From Collimonas antrihumi (GTDB taxonomy: Bacteria > Pseudomonadota > Gammaproteobacteria > Burkholderiales > Burkholderiaceae_D), in assembly GCF_018304965.1 (NCBI RefSeq), contig NZ_JAGQED010000001.1, forward strand, positions 434,001 through 498,000: a DNA stretch of 64,000 bases, written 5' to 3'. The notes below the pieces were generated by a model. That model saw nothing but the letters and a program-made list of their open reading frames with translations. It did not search any database and was not told the DNA's origin. The position numbers and the translations under genes are program-made. This document shows positions 34,350-42,636 of the stretch, one piece after another. Each line of letters starts with the position of its first letter. The first letter of the stretch is position 1.

Positions 34350-35869
34350 CTGAAGCGTTCCTGCAGCAACTGATATAGCAGCTGGTTCAGCAATAAACGC
34401 ACTTCCGGGATCAGCTCACTCGCAGTCAGCCCGATCGGCCCGATACCTTGCGCCACCAACTGATCGGCGGCGCGGCCGTGCAGCCATACTGCCGCCAGCG
34501 CGGCTTCCCATTGCGGCCACCCCTGTGCCAGCAAAGCGCCGCAAATACCCGACAAGACGTCACCGCTGCCTGCTGTGGCCAAGGCAGGGTTGCCGGTTGA
34601 ATTGACAACCACCACGCCATCGGCGCGGGCGATGATGCTGCCGGCGCCCTTCAGCACAACTACCGCGTTGAAACGGCTTGCCAGGGTGCGGGCGGCAGCG
34701 ACGCGATCGGCCTGGATGTCGCTGGTGCTGACACCCAGCAGGCGGGCGGCTTCCAGCGGATGCGGTGTCATCAGGACGGCATGCTGACGTTGCGCAACTT
34801 GTACCTGCAGTTGCGGTTGGCGCGCCAGCAGGTTCAAGGCGTCGGCGTCCAGCACCAGCCAGCTGAGGGCGTCAAGCGCACGCGTCAGCAATGCCAGCGC
34901 GCTATCGGCCATGCCCATGCCGGGGCCGACCACCAGCACGGCTGAGGAAAAATCGAGATCGGCAGCGTGGCGGCACATCAGTTCCGGCTGGGCGCTATCG
35001 TAGGCTGGCGGCTGATCCGCGTAGCCCACAAACACCCGGCCCGCACCGCATTTGGCGGCGGCACGGGCCGCCAGGATCGGCGCGCCGGCCATTCCTGCTG
35101 CGCCGCCGATCACGGCGACATCGCCAAAACTGCCTTTGTGTGAATTGCGCCGACGTGGCCGCAGGTATTCGGCGAACAGCTCGGGCTGGCTGAGCCACAT
35201 GTGCGGCGCGGGGAAATGGTTTTCTGCAATCGCGAGTGTCGCCACTTCGACTTTGCCAGCGTAGTCGGGACCGTCGCCGGTATGCAAGCCGGCTTTATCG
35301 GCGATGAAGGTGATGGTGTGGCTGGCTTTGATGGCTATGCCCGCAACGCCGCCTACTACCACGCCGGTATCAGCGTTCAGGCCGCTTGGCACGTCGAGTG
35401 CCAGCACCGGGCAGGTCATCGCATTGACGGTTTGCACCAGGTTGCGCCAGTCGCCATCCAGCGCCCGGCTCAGGCCGATGCCGAACAGGCCGTCTATCAC
35501 CAGCGTCCATTGATTGCTGTCGATGTCGGCGAATTGCTCGGGCGGCATCAGGTGTACGCCGTGTTGCTGGGCGCGTATCAGGGCTTTGGCTGCATCGGCT
35601 GGCAGTTGTGATGGTGCGGTTTTTAGTAATGCTACTACTTCGGCGCCTGCTTTGGCCAAGCCGGCGGCGGCTTCGAGGGCGTCACCGCCGTTGTTGCCCG
35701 GGCCGGCCAGTATCAGGATGGTGGCTGAATGGGCGGGGCCGGGTAATATGCGCAAGGCGGCTTGGGCTGCGGCGTGGCCGGCGCGTTGCATCAGGGTGTA
35801 GGGGGGCAGGTCGCGGAGGGCGGCTTGTTCGATTTTCCGGATTTCTGTTGACGGGTAGATAACGTTCAT
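34346..35869 (-). CDS. nnr: Bifunctional NAD(P)H-hydrate epimerase/dehydratase
   Basis: 507 residues, a fusion of two repair enzymes for hydrated NAD(P)H. The N-terminal half is the YjeF epimerase (LIFALAGPGNNGGDALEAAAGL, VLALDVPSGLNADTG); the C-terminal half is the ADP/ATP-dependent dehydratase of the ribokinase-like fold (NSTGNPALATAGSGDVLSGICGALLAQG). The start ATG at 35869 gives MNVIYPSTEIRKIEQAAL. It is a common bacterial fusion. It is convergent with nnrU, with overlapping stop codons. Confidence 0.95.
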   Translation of the reverse strand: MNVIYPSTEIRKIEQAALRDLPPYTLMQRAGHAAAQAALRILPGPAHSATILILAGPGNNGGDALEAAAGLAKAGAEVVALLKTAPSQLPADAAKALIRAQQHGVHLMPPEQFADIDSNQWTLVIDGLFGIGLSRALDGDWRNLVQTVNAMTCPVLALDVPSGLNADTGVVVGGVAGIAIKASHTITFIADKAGLHTGDGPDYAGKVEVATLAIAENHFPAPHMWLSQPELFAEYLRPRRRNSHKGSFGDVAVIGGAAGMAGAPILAARAAAKCGAGRVFVGYADQPPAYDSAQPELMCRHAADLDFSSAVLVVGPGMGMADSALALLTRALDALSWLVLDADALNLLARQPQLQVQVAQRQHAVLMTPHPLEAARLLGVSTSDIQADRVAAARTLASRFNAVVVLKGAGSIIARADGVVVVNSTGNPALATAGSGDVLSGICGALLAQGWPQWEAALAAVWLHGRAADQLVAQGIGPIGLTASELIPEVRLLLNQLLYQLLQERFS

Positions 35870-36004
35870 TGGGATTGTGTACTCCGTGTTCCGTTAACTG
35901 GGGTCAGAACCGCGCGGGAGTGTAATTTTACGACGATAAGGCTGTCGCGAAAAAGCATGATCCTAAAACTCTGACCTCACTTAACTGCGCTTGCCGATAT
36001 TTGG

Positions 36005-37282
36005 TTAACGATAGCGCGCTACTGTCAGGCCGTCCAGGTCGACCTCCGGGGCCTTGCCGCAGATCTGGTCTGCCAGGACCTTGGCGGCGCCTAGCGCCAT
36101 GCTCCAGCCGGAACCGCCATGGCCGATGTTGACGAAAACATTGCTGGCGCCTGTGTGGCCGATGAGCGGGACTTCGTCGGCCAGCATCGGAGTGTGGCCG
36201 CACCAGAAGCTGGCGCTGTTGAAATTGGCGGCGTCCGGGAACCAGTCGTGCGCTACTTTCAGCAGGGTGCGCAGGGCCTTGTCGTCGAATGACATGTCTT
36301 GCGCGCCGAATTCGGCGATGCCGGCCAGCCGCATGCGGGCGCCGATACGCGCCATGGTGACCTGGTAAGTATCGTCCAGAACCGCCATCTGCGGCGCCAC
36401 TTCATAGTTCTTTACGGCTGCGGTGGCGGCATATGTCTTGATCGCGTGCAGCGGCAGGCGCAGGCCCAGCGGCCGCAGCAACTGCGCGCTGGCGCTGCCG
36501 GCGGCGCACACCACGGCGTCTGCCATCAAGACATTGCCATCGATGTGCAAGCCTACCTGATCGCCTTGCGGGATGATGGCGGTGACCTGGCTGTCGAAAT
36601 GGAACTGCACCCCCAACCCTTGCAGGATAGCTTTCAATTGTTTGGTAAACAGGGTGCAATTGCCCGAGCCCAGATCCGGAAAATACAAACCGCCCGCCAG
36701 CTTGCCGGCGCCGGCCAATGCCGGTTCCTGCAGCCGCACGGCAGCGTCGTCGAGCAGTTGATGCACCACGCCGCATTCGGTCAGCAGCTCCTGCACAGGC
36801 GCCAGCGCCGTCAGCTCGGCTTCGCTGCGCAACAGGCGTAGCAATCCGAGGTTTTGTTCAAAGTCGAGCTGGAAGTGCTGTTGTATCTGCTCTAGCAGCT
36901 CCTGGCTGTAAGAGGCCAGTCTTTGCATTTGATGGGTGTGCGAGCGAAACCGCTGAATCTCGGATTCAGCCATCCAGCGCCGCATCCAGCGCCAAAGGGA
37001 TGGATTGAAGCGGGCGTTGAGCACATTCGGCGCTTCCTGGTTAAACATGCCTGCCAGGATTTTCCGGCGCATGCCAGGGACCGACCACGGCAGCGCCGCG
37101 CCGGCCGACAAGATGCCGGAATTACCCAGCGTCGACTGCTCCGCGACGTTGCTGCGTTGTTCTACTACGGCGACCTGATGTCCGGCTTCAGCTAGAAAAT
37201 AAGCGCTGCAGACTCCCATCACGCCGCCGCCGATAACCACGATCTGTTTCTGTGTCTGCTGCTGTATCACTATTGTTCTCAA
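36005..37282 (-). CDS. dadA: FAD-dependent D-amino-acid dehydrogenase
   Basis: About 425 residues. The FAD-binding glycine motif is VVIGGGVMGVCSAYFLAEAGHQVAVVE, followed by the DadA-like NVAEQSTLGNSGILSAGAALPWSVPG and ending GHGGSGWSMALGAAKVLADQICG. DadA oxidises D-amino acids such as D-alanine at the membrane, passing electrons to quinone. There is no ATG near the natural start: translation would begin at TTG 37282 or GTG 37270, and neither has a good ribosome site, so the start is uncertain. A glycine oxidase or related oxidase cannot be excluded. A DUF2252 gene lies upstream in the same orientation. Confidence 0.82.
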   Translation of the reverse strand: MRTIVIQQQTQKQIVVIGGGVMGVCSAYFLAEAGHQVAVVEQRSNVAEQSTLGNSGILSAGAALPWSVPGMRRKILAGMFNQEAPNVLNARFNPSLWRWMRRWMAESEIQRFRSHTHQMQRLASYSQELLEQIQQHFQLDFEQNLGLLRLLRSEAELTALAPVQELLTECGVVHQLLDDAAVRLQEPALAGAGKLAGGLYFPDLGSGNCTLFTKQLKAILQGLGVQFHFDSQVTAIIPQGDQVGLHIDGNVLMADAVVCAAGSASAQLLRPLGLRLPLHAIKTYAATAAVKNYEVAPQMAVLDDTYQVTMARIGARMRLAGIAEFGAQDMSFDDKALRTLLKVAHDWFPDAANFNSASFWCGHTPMLADEVPLIGHTGASNVFVNIGHGGSGWSMALGAAKVLADQICGKAPEVDLDGLTVARYR

Positions 37283-37377
37283 GGGGTTCTGCGTAGCACC
37301 ACGCGTTGCAGGCGATCAGAATCATACCTTGAATTACTTGATAATAGGACAGCAAGGAGCACAATTGCCTCGTCGCC

Positions 37378-37412
37378 GATAGTTGCTACGATAGTTGCTA
37401 CGGTAGTTCTAC
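37378..37412. repeat. 12-bp tandem repeat at the DUF2252 stop
   Basis: GATAGTTGCTAC is repeated exactly twice (37378-37389, 37390-37401) and followed by an eroded third copy GGTAGTTCTAC, which carries the stop codon of the DUF2252 gene (37409-37411). Confidence 0.8.
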
Positions 37413-38611
37413 TGTTTAAACACGCCGGCATCGTAAGCTTTGCTATAAGTCTGCCAATCCTTGTGCACCTGTGCCGCGCAGCTCACAGCGGCATCCAGCA
37501 GCTGCTTTTTCCATTTCTTGCTTGCGCCGAAAGCGATCAGTTCATCGGCAATCGCAGATCCCTGGCGACCGGCGCTGCGCAGTTGCGCCCAGGCCGACAG
37601 ACTACCCATGACAGCCATCACCTGTCCGATCTCCTCGGCCGTGTGCTTTGCATGCAGGACGGTTACCCGGTCTTCGCTGGGCTGGAGGCCGCGCAGCACA
37701 TACGATACCTTGCCCAGCATGACCGGTTGCAAAAATGCCATGGACACAGCCTGGCAACGCCGCTGCAGCGTCACTACGCGCTGCGCCTGGCTCTTCCACT
37801 TGGGTTGCGCGGCCTTCAAGTATGGCGCTAATGAAGATGGCAGCGCCTGCTTCAGGTCAAGCAGGTAGTTGCCGTCTGGCGAACCCTTGCCTTGCACCAG
37901 GATGACATAGCGCTCGACGCCAAGGCTGCCGGTGCCGGCAACGCGGCGCGCGACGTCCAGCACTTTGTAGAAATCGGGGTTGGCCTGTTCGCTGGCAAAG
38001 CGCTGCATGAATGTGGTGACTTTGGCGCGCTGCTTGTCGGACACCGGCAGCGCCTTCTTGCCATCCACCCGCAGCGTACGCAGTTTGCCTTTGCGCACGG
38101 TACGCGTATCCAGATAGGCGGCACGCTGGCGGCCGCGCAAGCCATCCAGCAAGGTGCCGACCATGCCCGTGGCGAGATCACGTTCGACCCAACGCGGTTT
38201 GCCGTTGGCCAGGGCGGCGCCGTAAGCATCGATCAGATTGCGGCAGATGAGCCTGCCGTTGGCAGCGCTGTCGGGGGCGCCGTGGACGGCAATCAGCACG
38301 CTGGTCAGCAAGCGCACCAGTTCCCAGCTGACCGGTGCCAGCACGGCTTCGTCGAAATCGTTCAGGTCGAAATAAGCCAGGCGGTTATCGCCCTTGTAGC
38401 TGCCAAAATTTTCCAGATGCAGATCGCCGCAAATCCATGCCAGCGGCGCCGAGCGCATCACGCCGCTTTGCGGCAGGCGTTCATAGAACAGGTGGCAAGT
38501 CCCGCGCAGGAAGGTGAAGGGATCGTTGCGGATGTTCTTGTATTTCATCTGCAAACGTTGCGGATCGCGGCCCGCGTTGTATTCCTGAATGCGCTTGACT
38601 ACGTTCACCAT
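37409..38611 (-). CDS. DUF2252 family protein, kinase-like fold predicted
   Basis: 400 residues from the ATG at 38611, preceded by a strong CAGGAGGCATGCC; a longer frame exists upstream but this site decides the start. The family is uncharacterised. The sequence has a phosphotransferase-like catalytic pattern: WICGDLHLENFGSYKGDNRLAYFDLNDFDEA resembles the HGDLHxxN catalytic loop and the following DFx metal motif of aminoglycoside-kinase-type enzymes. I infer a kinase-like fold; the substrate is unknown. No partner gene gives a clue. A 12-base repeat touches the stop codon. Confidence 0.85.
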   Translation of the reverse strand: MVNVVKRIQEYNAGRDPQRLQMKYKNIRNDPFTFLRGTCHLFYERLPQSGVMRSAPLAWICGDLHLENFGSYKGDNRLAYFDLNDFDEAVLAPVSWELVRLLTSVLIAVHGAPDSAANGRLICRNLIDAYGAALANGKPRWVERDLATGMVGTLLDGLRGRQRAAYLDTRTVRKGKLRTLRVDGKKALPVSDKQRAKVTTFMQRFASEQANPDFYKVLDVARRVAGTGSLGVERYVILVQGKGSPDGNYLLDLKQALPSSLAPYLKAAQPKWKSQAQRVVTLQRRCQAVSMAFLQPVMLGKVSYVLRGLQPSEDRVTVLHAKHTAEEIGQVMAVMGSLSAWAQLRSAGRQGSAIADELIAFGASKKWKKQLLDAAVSCAAQVHKDWQTYSKAYDAGVFKQ

Positions 38612-38760
38612 GGCATGCCTCCTGAGGAAAGGGATTGGTCGCAATGCATCAACGACCAATCTTAATCCATCGTCTTGACAAAATACTGACAAAACTGTCA
38701 GGCGTCCTCAAAAACTATGCCCGGTGCTACCTTCGCCTTATTGCTATCGCCTGGCTTTTA

Positions 38761-39360
38761 TTACCAGACCTTATACACGCGGCCAGTTTGCGCACCCTCG
38801 ACACTGCGGCTGTAGGCTTGGGCGACACGGCTGGCCGGGGCAGCCTCGAAGCCGTAAAAGAACGGGCCGTAGCTGGCCAGCGATTCTTCCAGCACGGTCG
38901 GACTGACGACATTGATGCGAATGCCGCGCTTCAATTCGATCGCAGCAGCGCGCACAAAGCCTTCCAGCGCCGCATTGACCGTGCAGGCGTTGACACCTTG
39001 CAGGATCGGCTCGTCACTGAGAATGCCGCTGGTCAGTGTGATCGAGCCGCCATCGTTCAGGTGATGCTGGGCCACCAGCACCAGGTTGATTTGCCCCATT
39101 AGTTTATCGCGCAAGCCGATCTCGAATTTCTCCGGCGTCAGCTCTTGCAGCGGACCGAAATGCAATTTGCCGGCGGTCGATACGATAGCGTCGACTTTGC
39201 CGATCTTCCCGAACAAAGCTTCGACGCTGCGGATGTCGGTCATGTCAACCTGGTACTGGCCGCTGCTGTTGCCGACTTCGATGATTTCATGGCGGCTTGC
39301 CAGTTGCGCTACAACTGCCTTGCCGATGGTGCCAGTGGCGCCGATAACTGCGATTTTCAT
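38761..39360 (-). CDS. Short-chain dehydrogenase/reductase
   Basis: 199 residues from the ATG at 39360. The NAD(P)-binding motif is IAVIGATGTIGKAVVAQLA. It has GSITLTSGILSD in the position of the catalytic serine strand and NVVSPTVLEES near the C terminus. A YxxxK motif is not obvious, the residues after NACTVNAALEGFVRAAAIEL occupying that region, so catalytic competence is uncertain. It is divergent from a LysR gene (39493) with 132 bases between starts, the usual regulator-target layout. Confidence 0.87.
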   Translation of the reverse strand: MKIAVIGATGTIGKAVVAQLASRHEIIEVGNSSGQYQVDMTDIRSVEALFGKIGKVDAIVSTAGKLHFGPLQELTPEKFEIGLRDKLMGQINLVLVAQHHLNDGGSITLTSGILSDEPILQGVNACTVNAALEGFVRAAAIELKRGIRINVVSPTVLEESLASYGPFFYGFEAAPASRVAQAYSRSVEGAQTGRVYKVW

Positions 39361-39492
39361 GATGGGCTCCGTCAAAAGTTAAATGCGAATGGAATTCGGT
39401 TTACATTATGATTGCTTCTTCATGGTGGATAAATGACGTAATATTCCTATAACTTAAAACCAGTGGTGCGCAATAGAGGTGTAATAGGAGTT

Positions 39493-40416
39493 ATGGATAG
39501 ACTAACCAGCATGCAGATGTTCGTCCGCGTGGTCGAAAAAGGCGGATTTTCCGCCGCAGCGGAAGATGCGCGAATCTCACCCACCATGGTGGGCAAGCAC
39601 GTGCGCCAACTGGAAGATCAGCTCGGCGTACGCTTATTGAATCGTACTACGCGCCGTCAAAGCCTGACCGAGATCGGCCAGCTGTATTTCGAGCGTTGCA
39701 AGCAGGCCTTGTTGGAGATCGAGGCGGCCGATGCTTCGGTCAAGCAAATGCAATTGCTGCCGCGCGGGGTACTGCGGGTGACTGCGCCAGCCACGTTTGG
39801 CGGCCAGATGCTGACCGCCGTGGTGCGCGCTTATCTGGAACGCTATCCCGACGTCGAATTGGATCTGTCTCTGAATGACCGGGTGGTTGATCTGGTGGAG
39901 GAAGGTTTTGAAGTGGCGATCCGGATCGGCGCGCTGCCCGATTCGAGCCTGATCGCGCGGCCTTTGCAGCCGTACCGGGCAATGGTGTGCGCCGCGCCGG
40001 AATACCTGGCGCGTTGCGGTACGCCGCAGACGCCGCAACAGCTGGTCAAGCATAATTGTCTCAGTTTCGCGCACGGCAATCGTTATAACCTGTGGCAGTT
40101 TTCGCAAGCAGGCGTGCGGCAAGAAATTGAAGTGCACGGTAATTTTCGCGCCAATAACGGCCTGGCGTTGCGGACTGCAGCGCTCAACGGCATCGGCATC
40201 ATCATGCAGCCGGAGGCATTGTTGCGCGATGAAGTCAGCGCCGGGCGTTTGCAGCGCTTGCTAGTCGACTATGAGCTGGAACACCGGCCGATGCACATCG
40301 TGGTGGCATCGAACCGCAAGATGACGCCCAAGTTGAAATCGTTTATCGAATTCGTGGTCGCGCATTTCGGCAGGGACAGTGAAGCAGGCGGCGTTGCGCT
40401 CACAGGGCTGGATTGA
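39493..40416 (+). CDS. LysR-family transcriptional regulator
   Basis: 307 residues from the ATG at 39493 behind AATAGGAGTT; an earlier in-frame start is less well supported. The helix-turn-helix region MDRLTSMQMFVRVVEKGGFSAAAEDARISPTMVGKHVRQLEDQLGVRLLNRTTR and effector domain are complete. It is divergent from the short-chain dehydrogenase gene, its probable target. Its 3' end overlaps the 3' end of the next LysR gene on the other strand by 17 bases. Confidence 0.92.
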   Translation: MDRLTSMQMFVRVVEKGGFSAAAEDARISPTMVGKHVRQLEDQLGVRLLNRTTRRQSLTEIGQLYFERCKQALLEIEAADASVKQMQLLPRGVLRVTAPATFGGQMLTAVVRAYLERYPDVELDLSLNDRVVDLVEEGFEVAIRIGALPDSSLIARPLQPYRAMVCAAPEYLARCGTPQTPQQLVKHNCLSFAHGNRYNLWQFSQAGVRQEIEVHGNFRANNGLALRTAALNGIGIIMQPEALLRDEVSAGRLQRLLVDYELEHRPMHIVVASNRKMTPKLKSFIEFVVAHFGRDSEAGGVALTGLD

Positions 40417-41299
40417 GCGCAGCAAATTGTGCGCGCAAAAATGCCAGCAACGCACGCAGCGATGGCGACATGCTGCTGCGATGCGGGTACACCATGCTAA
40501 GCGGAGTCTCTTCACCGGCAAACTGCTCCAGGATGATTTCCAGGCGGCCGTCGGCCACGTCTTGCCGCACATCCAGCCAGGATTTATAGGCGATGCCGAT
40601 GCCTGCCACTGCCCAGGCCCGTGCGATCGCCGCATCGTCAGTCATGCGGTCGCCGCGCACCTTGACGTCGATGGCAGTCTTGCCCGAATAAAAGCGCCAA
40701 TTGTTGAACAAGCCGTGCTGCAGGTAATACAGCAGGCAGTTATGGCGGGCCAGATCTTTCGGCACGCTCGGCCTGCCATGCTTTGCCAGATAGGACGGCG
40801 CTGCCACCGCCACCCGGCGGCTGGGCGCCAATATTTGCGATACCAAGGTCGAGTCGTCCAGCGGCCCGTAACGGAATGCGACATCAACCGGATCGCGAAA
40901 CAGGTCGACTACACGATCCGAAAATTGCAGCGATAAAGTGACTTGCGGGTAATTCTCCTGGAATGCATCGAGCCAGGGCAGCAGCACGTTACGGCCGACA
41001 TCGGACGGCATCGACAGCCGCAAATGGCCGCTTATCGGCCCGCCGGCATTCAGCAAAGCCTGGCCTTCCTGCAGCAGGGCCAGCGCCTGCCGGCCATATT
41101 CCAGAAACAGAGTTCCTTCCGGCGTCAGGCGCATGCTGCGGGTGGAGCGTACAAACAGCCTGGCGTTGAGCTGTTGCTCCAGCCGTTTCAGGCTGGCGCT
41201 GGCAGTGGCTGGCAGCAGATCAAGCTGGCGCGCTGCGTTCGACAGGCTGCCGAGATCGGCCGTATGAATGAAAAGCTGCAAGTCGGTGGTTGAATACAT
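40400..41299 (-). CDS. LysR-family transcriptional regulator
   Basis: 299 residues from the ATG at 41299; an ATG two codons earlier (41305) is also possible. The N-terminal helix-turn-helix is MYSTTDLQLFIHTADLGSLSNAARQLDLLPATASASLKRLEQQLNARLFVRSTR. It is divergent from the zinc-binding alcohol dehydrogenase family gene at 41425. A dyad and direct repeat lie between them (41302-41334), a likely binding site. It converges on and overlaps the preceding LysR gene. Confidence 0.92.
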   Translation of the reverse strand: MYSTTDLQLFIHTADLGSLSNAARQLDLLPATASASLKRLEQQLNARLFVRSTRSMRLTPEGTLFLEYGRQALALLQEGQALLNAGGPISGHLRLSMPSDVGRNVLLPWLDAFQENYPQVTLSLQFSDRVVDLFRDPVDVAFRYGPLDDSTLVSQILAPSRRVAVAAPSYLAKHGRPSVPKDLARHNCLLYYLQHGLFNNWRFYSGKTAIDVKVRGDRMTDDAAIARAWAVAGIGIAYKSWLDVRQDVADGRLEIILEQFAGEETPLSMVYPHRSSMSPSLRALLAFLRAQFAALNPAL

Positions 41300-41301
41300 T
41301 A

Positions 41302-41334
41302 TCAAATATTGATTGAAAGTGAATCAAATATTGC
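41302..41334. promoter_or_regulatory. Candidate LysR-type operator
   Basis: ATCAAATATTG occurs twice in direct orientation (41302-41312 and 41324-41334), 22 bases apart or about two helix turns. Between and overlapping them TTGATT (41310-41315) and AATCAA (41323-41328) form an inverted repeat with a seven-base spacer, which fits the T-N11-A pattern of LysR boxes. It lies across the start region of the LysR gene and about 90 bases before the divergent dehydrogenase. Confidence 0.6.
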
Positions 41335-41424
41335 GCTATTTATAGAATAATTCAACATTATCATAATGGTTGTCATTCGACCTGGTTCATGTTGAATCGG
41401 TCCTCATCACCACGGAGCCGGCAT

Positions 41425-42450
41425 ATGAAAGCCATCGCATTAACCCGATACCTGCCTATAGAAAACCCGGAGTCGCTGTTTGATATCCAGCTTGATAAGC
41501 CGTTGCCGCTGGGTAGCGACCTGCTGGTCGAGATCAAGGCCATCGCAGTCAATCCGGTCGACGCCAAGGTGCGGGCGCCGAAAGACACCGTCGAAAAAAC
41601 GCCACGCGTACTGGGCTGGGATGCCGCCGGGGTGGTGCAGGCAGTGGGGCCTGACGTCAGTCGTTTCAAAGTAGGGGACCGTGTGTTTTATGCAGGCGAC
41701 ATCACGCGTCCCGGCAGCAATAGCGAGTTCCAGCTGGTCGATGAACGCATCGTCGGCAATATGCCGCAATCGCTGTCCTTCGAACAGGCCGCCGCCTTGC
41801 CACTGACTACCATCACCGCCTGGGAAGCGCTGTTCGACCGCCTGCACATATCGCCGACGCCGGCCGCAACGGCGACATCGGCTAAATCCATCCTGATCAT
41901 AGGCGGCGCCGGCGGCGTCGGTTCGATTGCGATCCAGCTGGCGGCCAAGGTCGCCGGCTTGAATGTGATCGCCACGGCATCGCGTCCTGAATCGGAAAAA
42001 TGGGTGCGCGACCTCGGTGCGCAGCACGTGATCAACCATTTCGGCGATCTGGCGGCCCAACTCAGGCAACAAGGCTTCGACCACGTCGATTACGTGCTGA
42101 TCCTGAACGATACCGACCGCCATTTCCCCGCAGCGGCAGCAGTGATAGCACCGCAAGGCATGATTTGCACCATCGTCGAAAACAATGCACCGCTCGACGT
42201 CAGCCTGTTGAAAGCCAAGAGCGCCGGTTTTATCTGGGAATTCATGTTTACCCGCTCGATGTTCCAGACCGCCGACATGCAGCAGCAGGGCAATCTGCTG
42301 GACCAGGTGGCGCGTTTGATCGACAACAAGATCATCGTCACTACGGTGAATCAGGTTTTGTCGCCGATTAACGCCGCCAACCTGCGGCAAGCCCATGCCG
42401 CGCTGGAAACCGGACGTGCAATCGGCAAGATCGTCCTGAAGGATTTCTAA
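41425..42450 (+). CDS. Zinc-type alcohol dehydrogenase / quinone oxidoreductase family
   Basis: 341 residues from the ATG at 41425 (MKAIALTRYLPIENPESLFDIQLDKP) behind ACGGAGCCGGCAT. The MDR fold is complete: VEIKAIAVNPVDAKVR, GWDAAGVVQAVGPDVSRFKVGDRVFYAGD, and the NADPH loop IIGGAGGVGSIAIQLA. The zinc-ligand cysteine and histidine pattern of true alcohol dehydrogenases is absent, so it is of the zinc-independent quinone-reductase group (ZTA1/YhdH-like). The substrate is unknown. It is divergent from a LysR gene. Confidence 0.9.
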   Translation: MKAIALTRYLPIENPESLFDIQLDKPLPLGSDLLVEIKAIAVNPVDAKVRAPKDTVEKTPRVLGWDAAGVVQAVGPDVSRFKVGDRVFYAGDITRPGSNSEFQLVDERIVGNMPQSLSFEQAAALPLTTITAWEALFDRLHISPTPAATATSAKSILIIGGAGGVGSIAIQLAAKVAGLNVIATASRPESEKWVRDLGAQHVINHFGDLAAQLRQQGFDHVDYVLILNDTDRHFPAAAAVIAPQGMICTIVENNAPLDVSLLKAKSAGFIWEFMFTRSMFQTADMQQQGNLLDQVARLIDNKIIVTTVNQVLSPINAANLRQAHAALETGRAIGKIVLKDF

Positions 42451-42636
42451 AGAATAAATTATCTAAAATGCAATGACTGATCGAGAAAGCTTGCGCTTTC
42501 CCGGCCCATCATGCATTTTTCACGGACCGGCAAGGTGGTTTTGTCATCAGTTTGCGGGGCGGCGGGCGGGTCGGCACTGTATAATGGCGGCTTCTGATTT
42601 AACCCGCAGCCACGCTGCATCAACTCCCTCCTCGCC

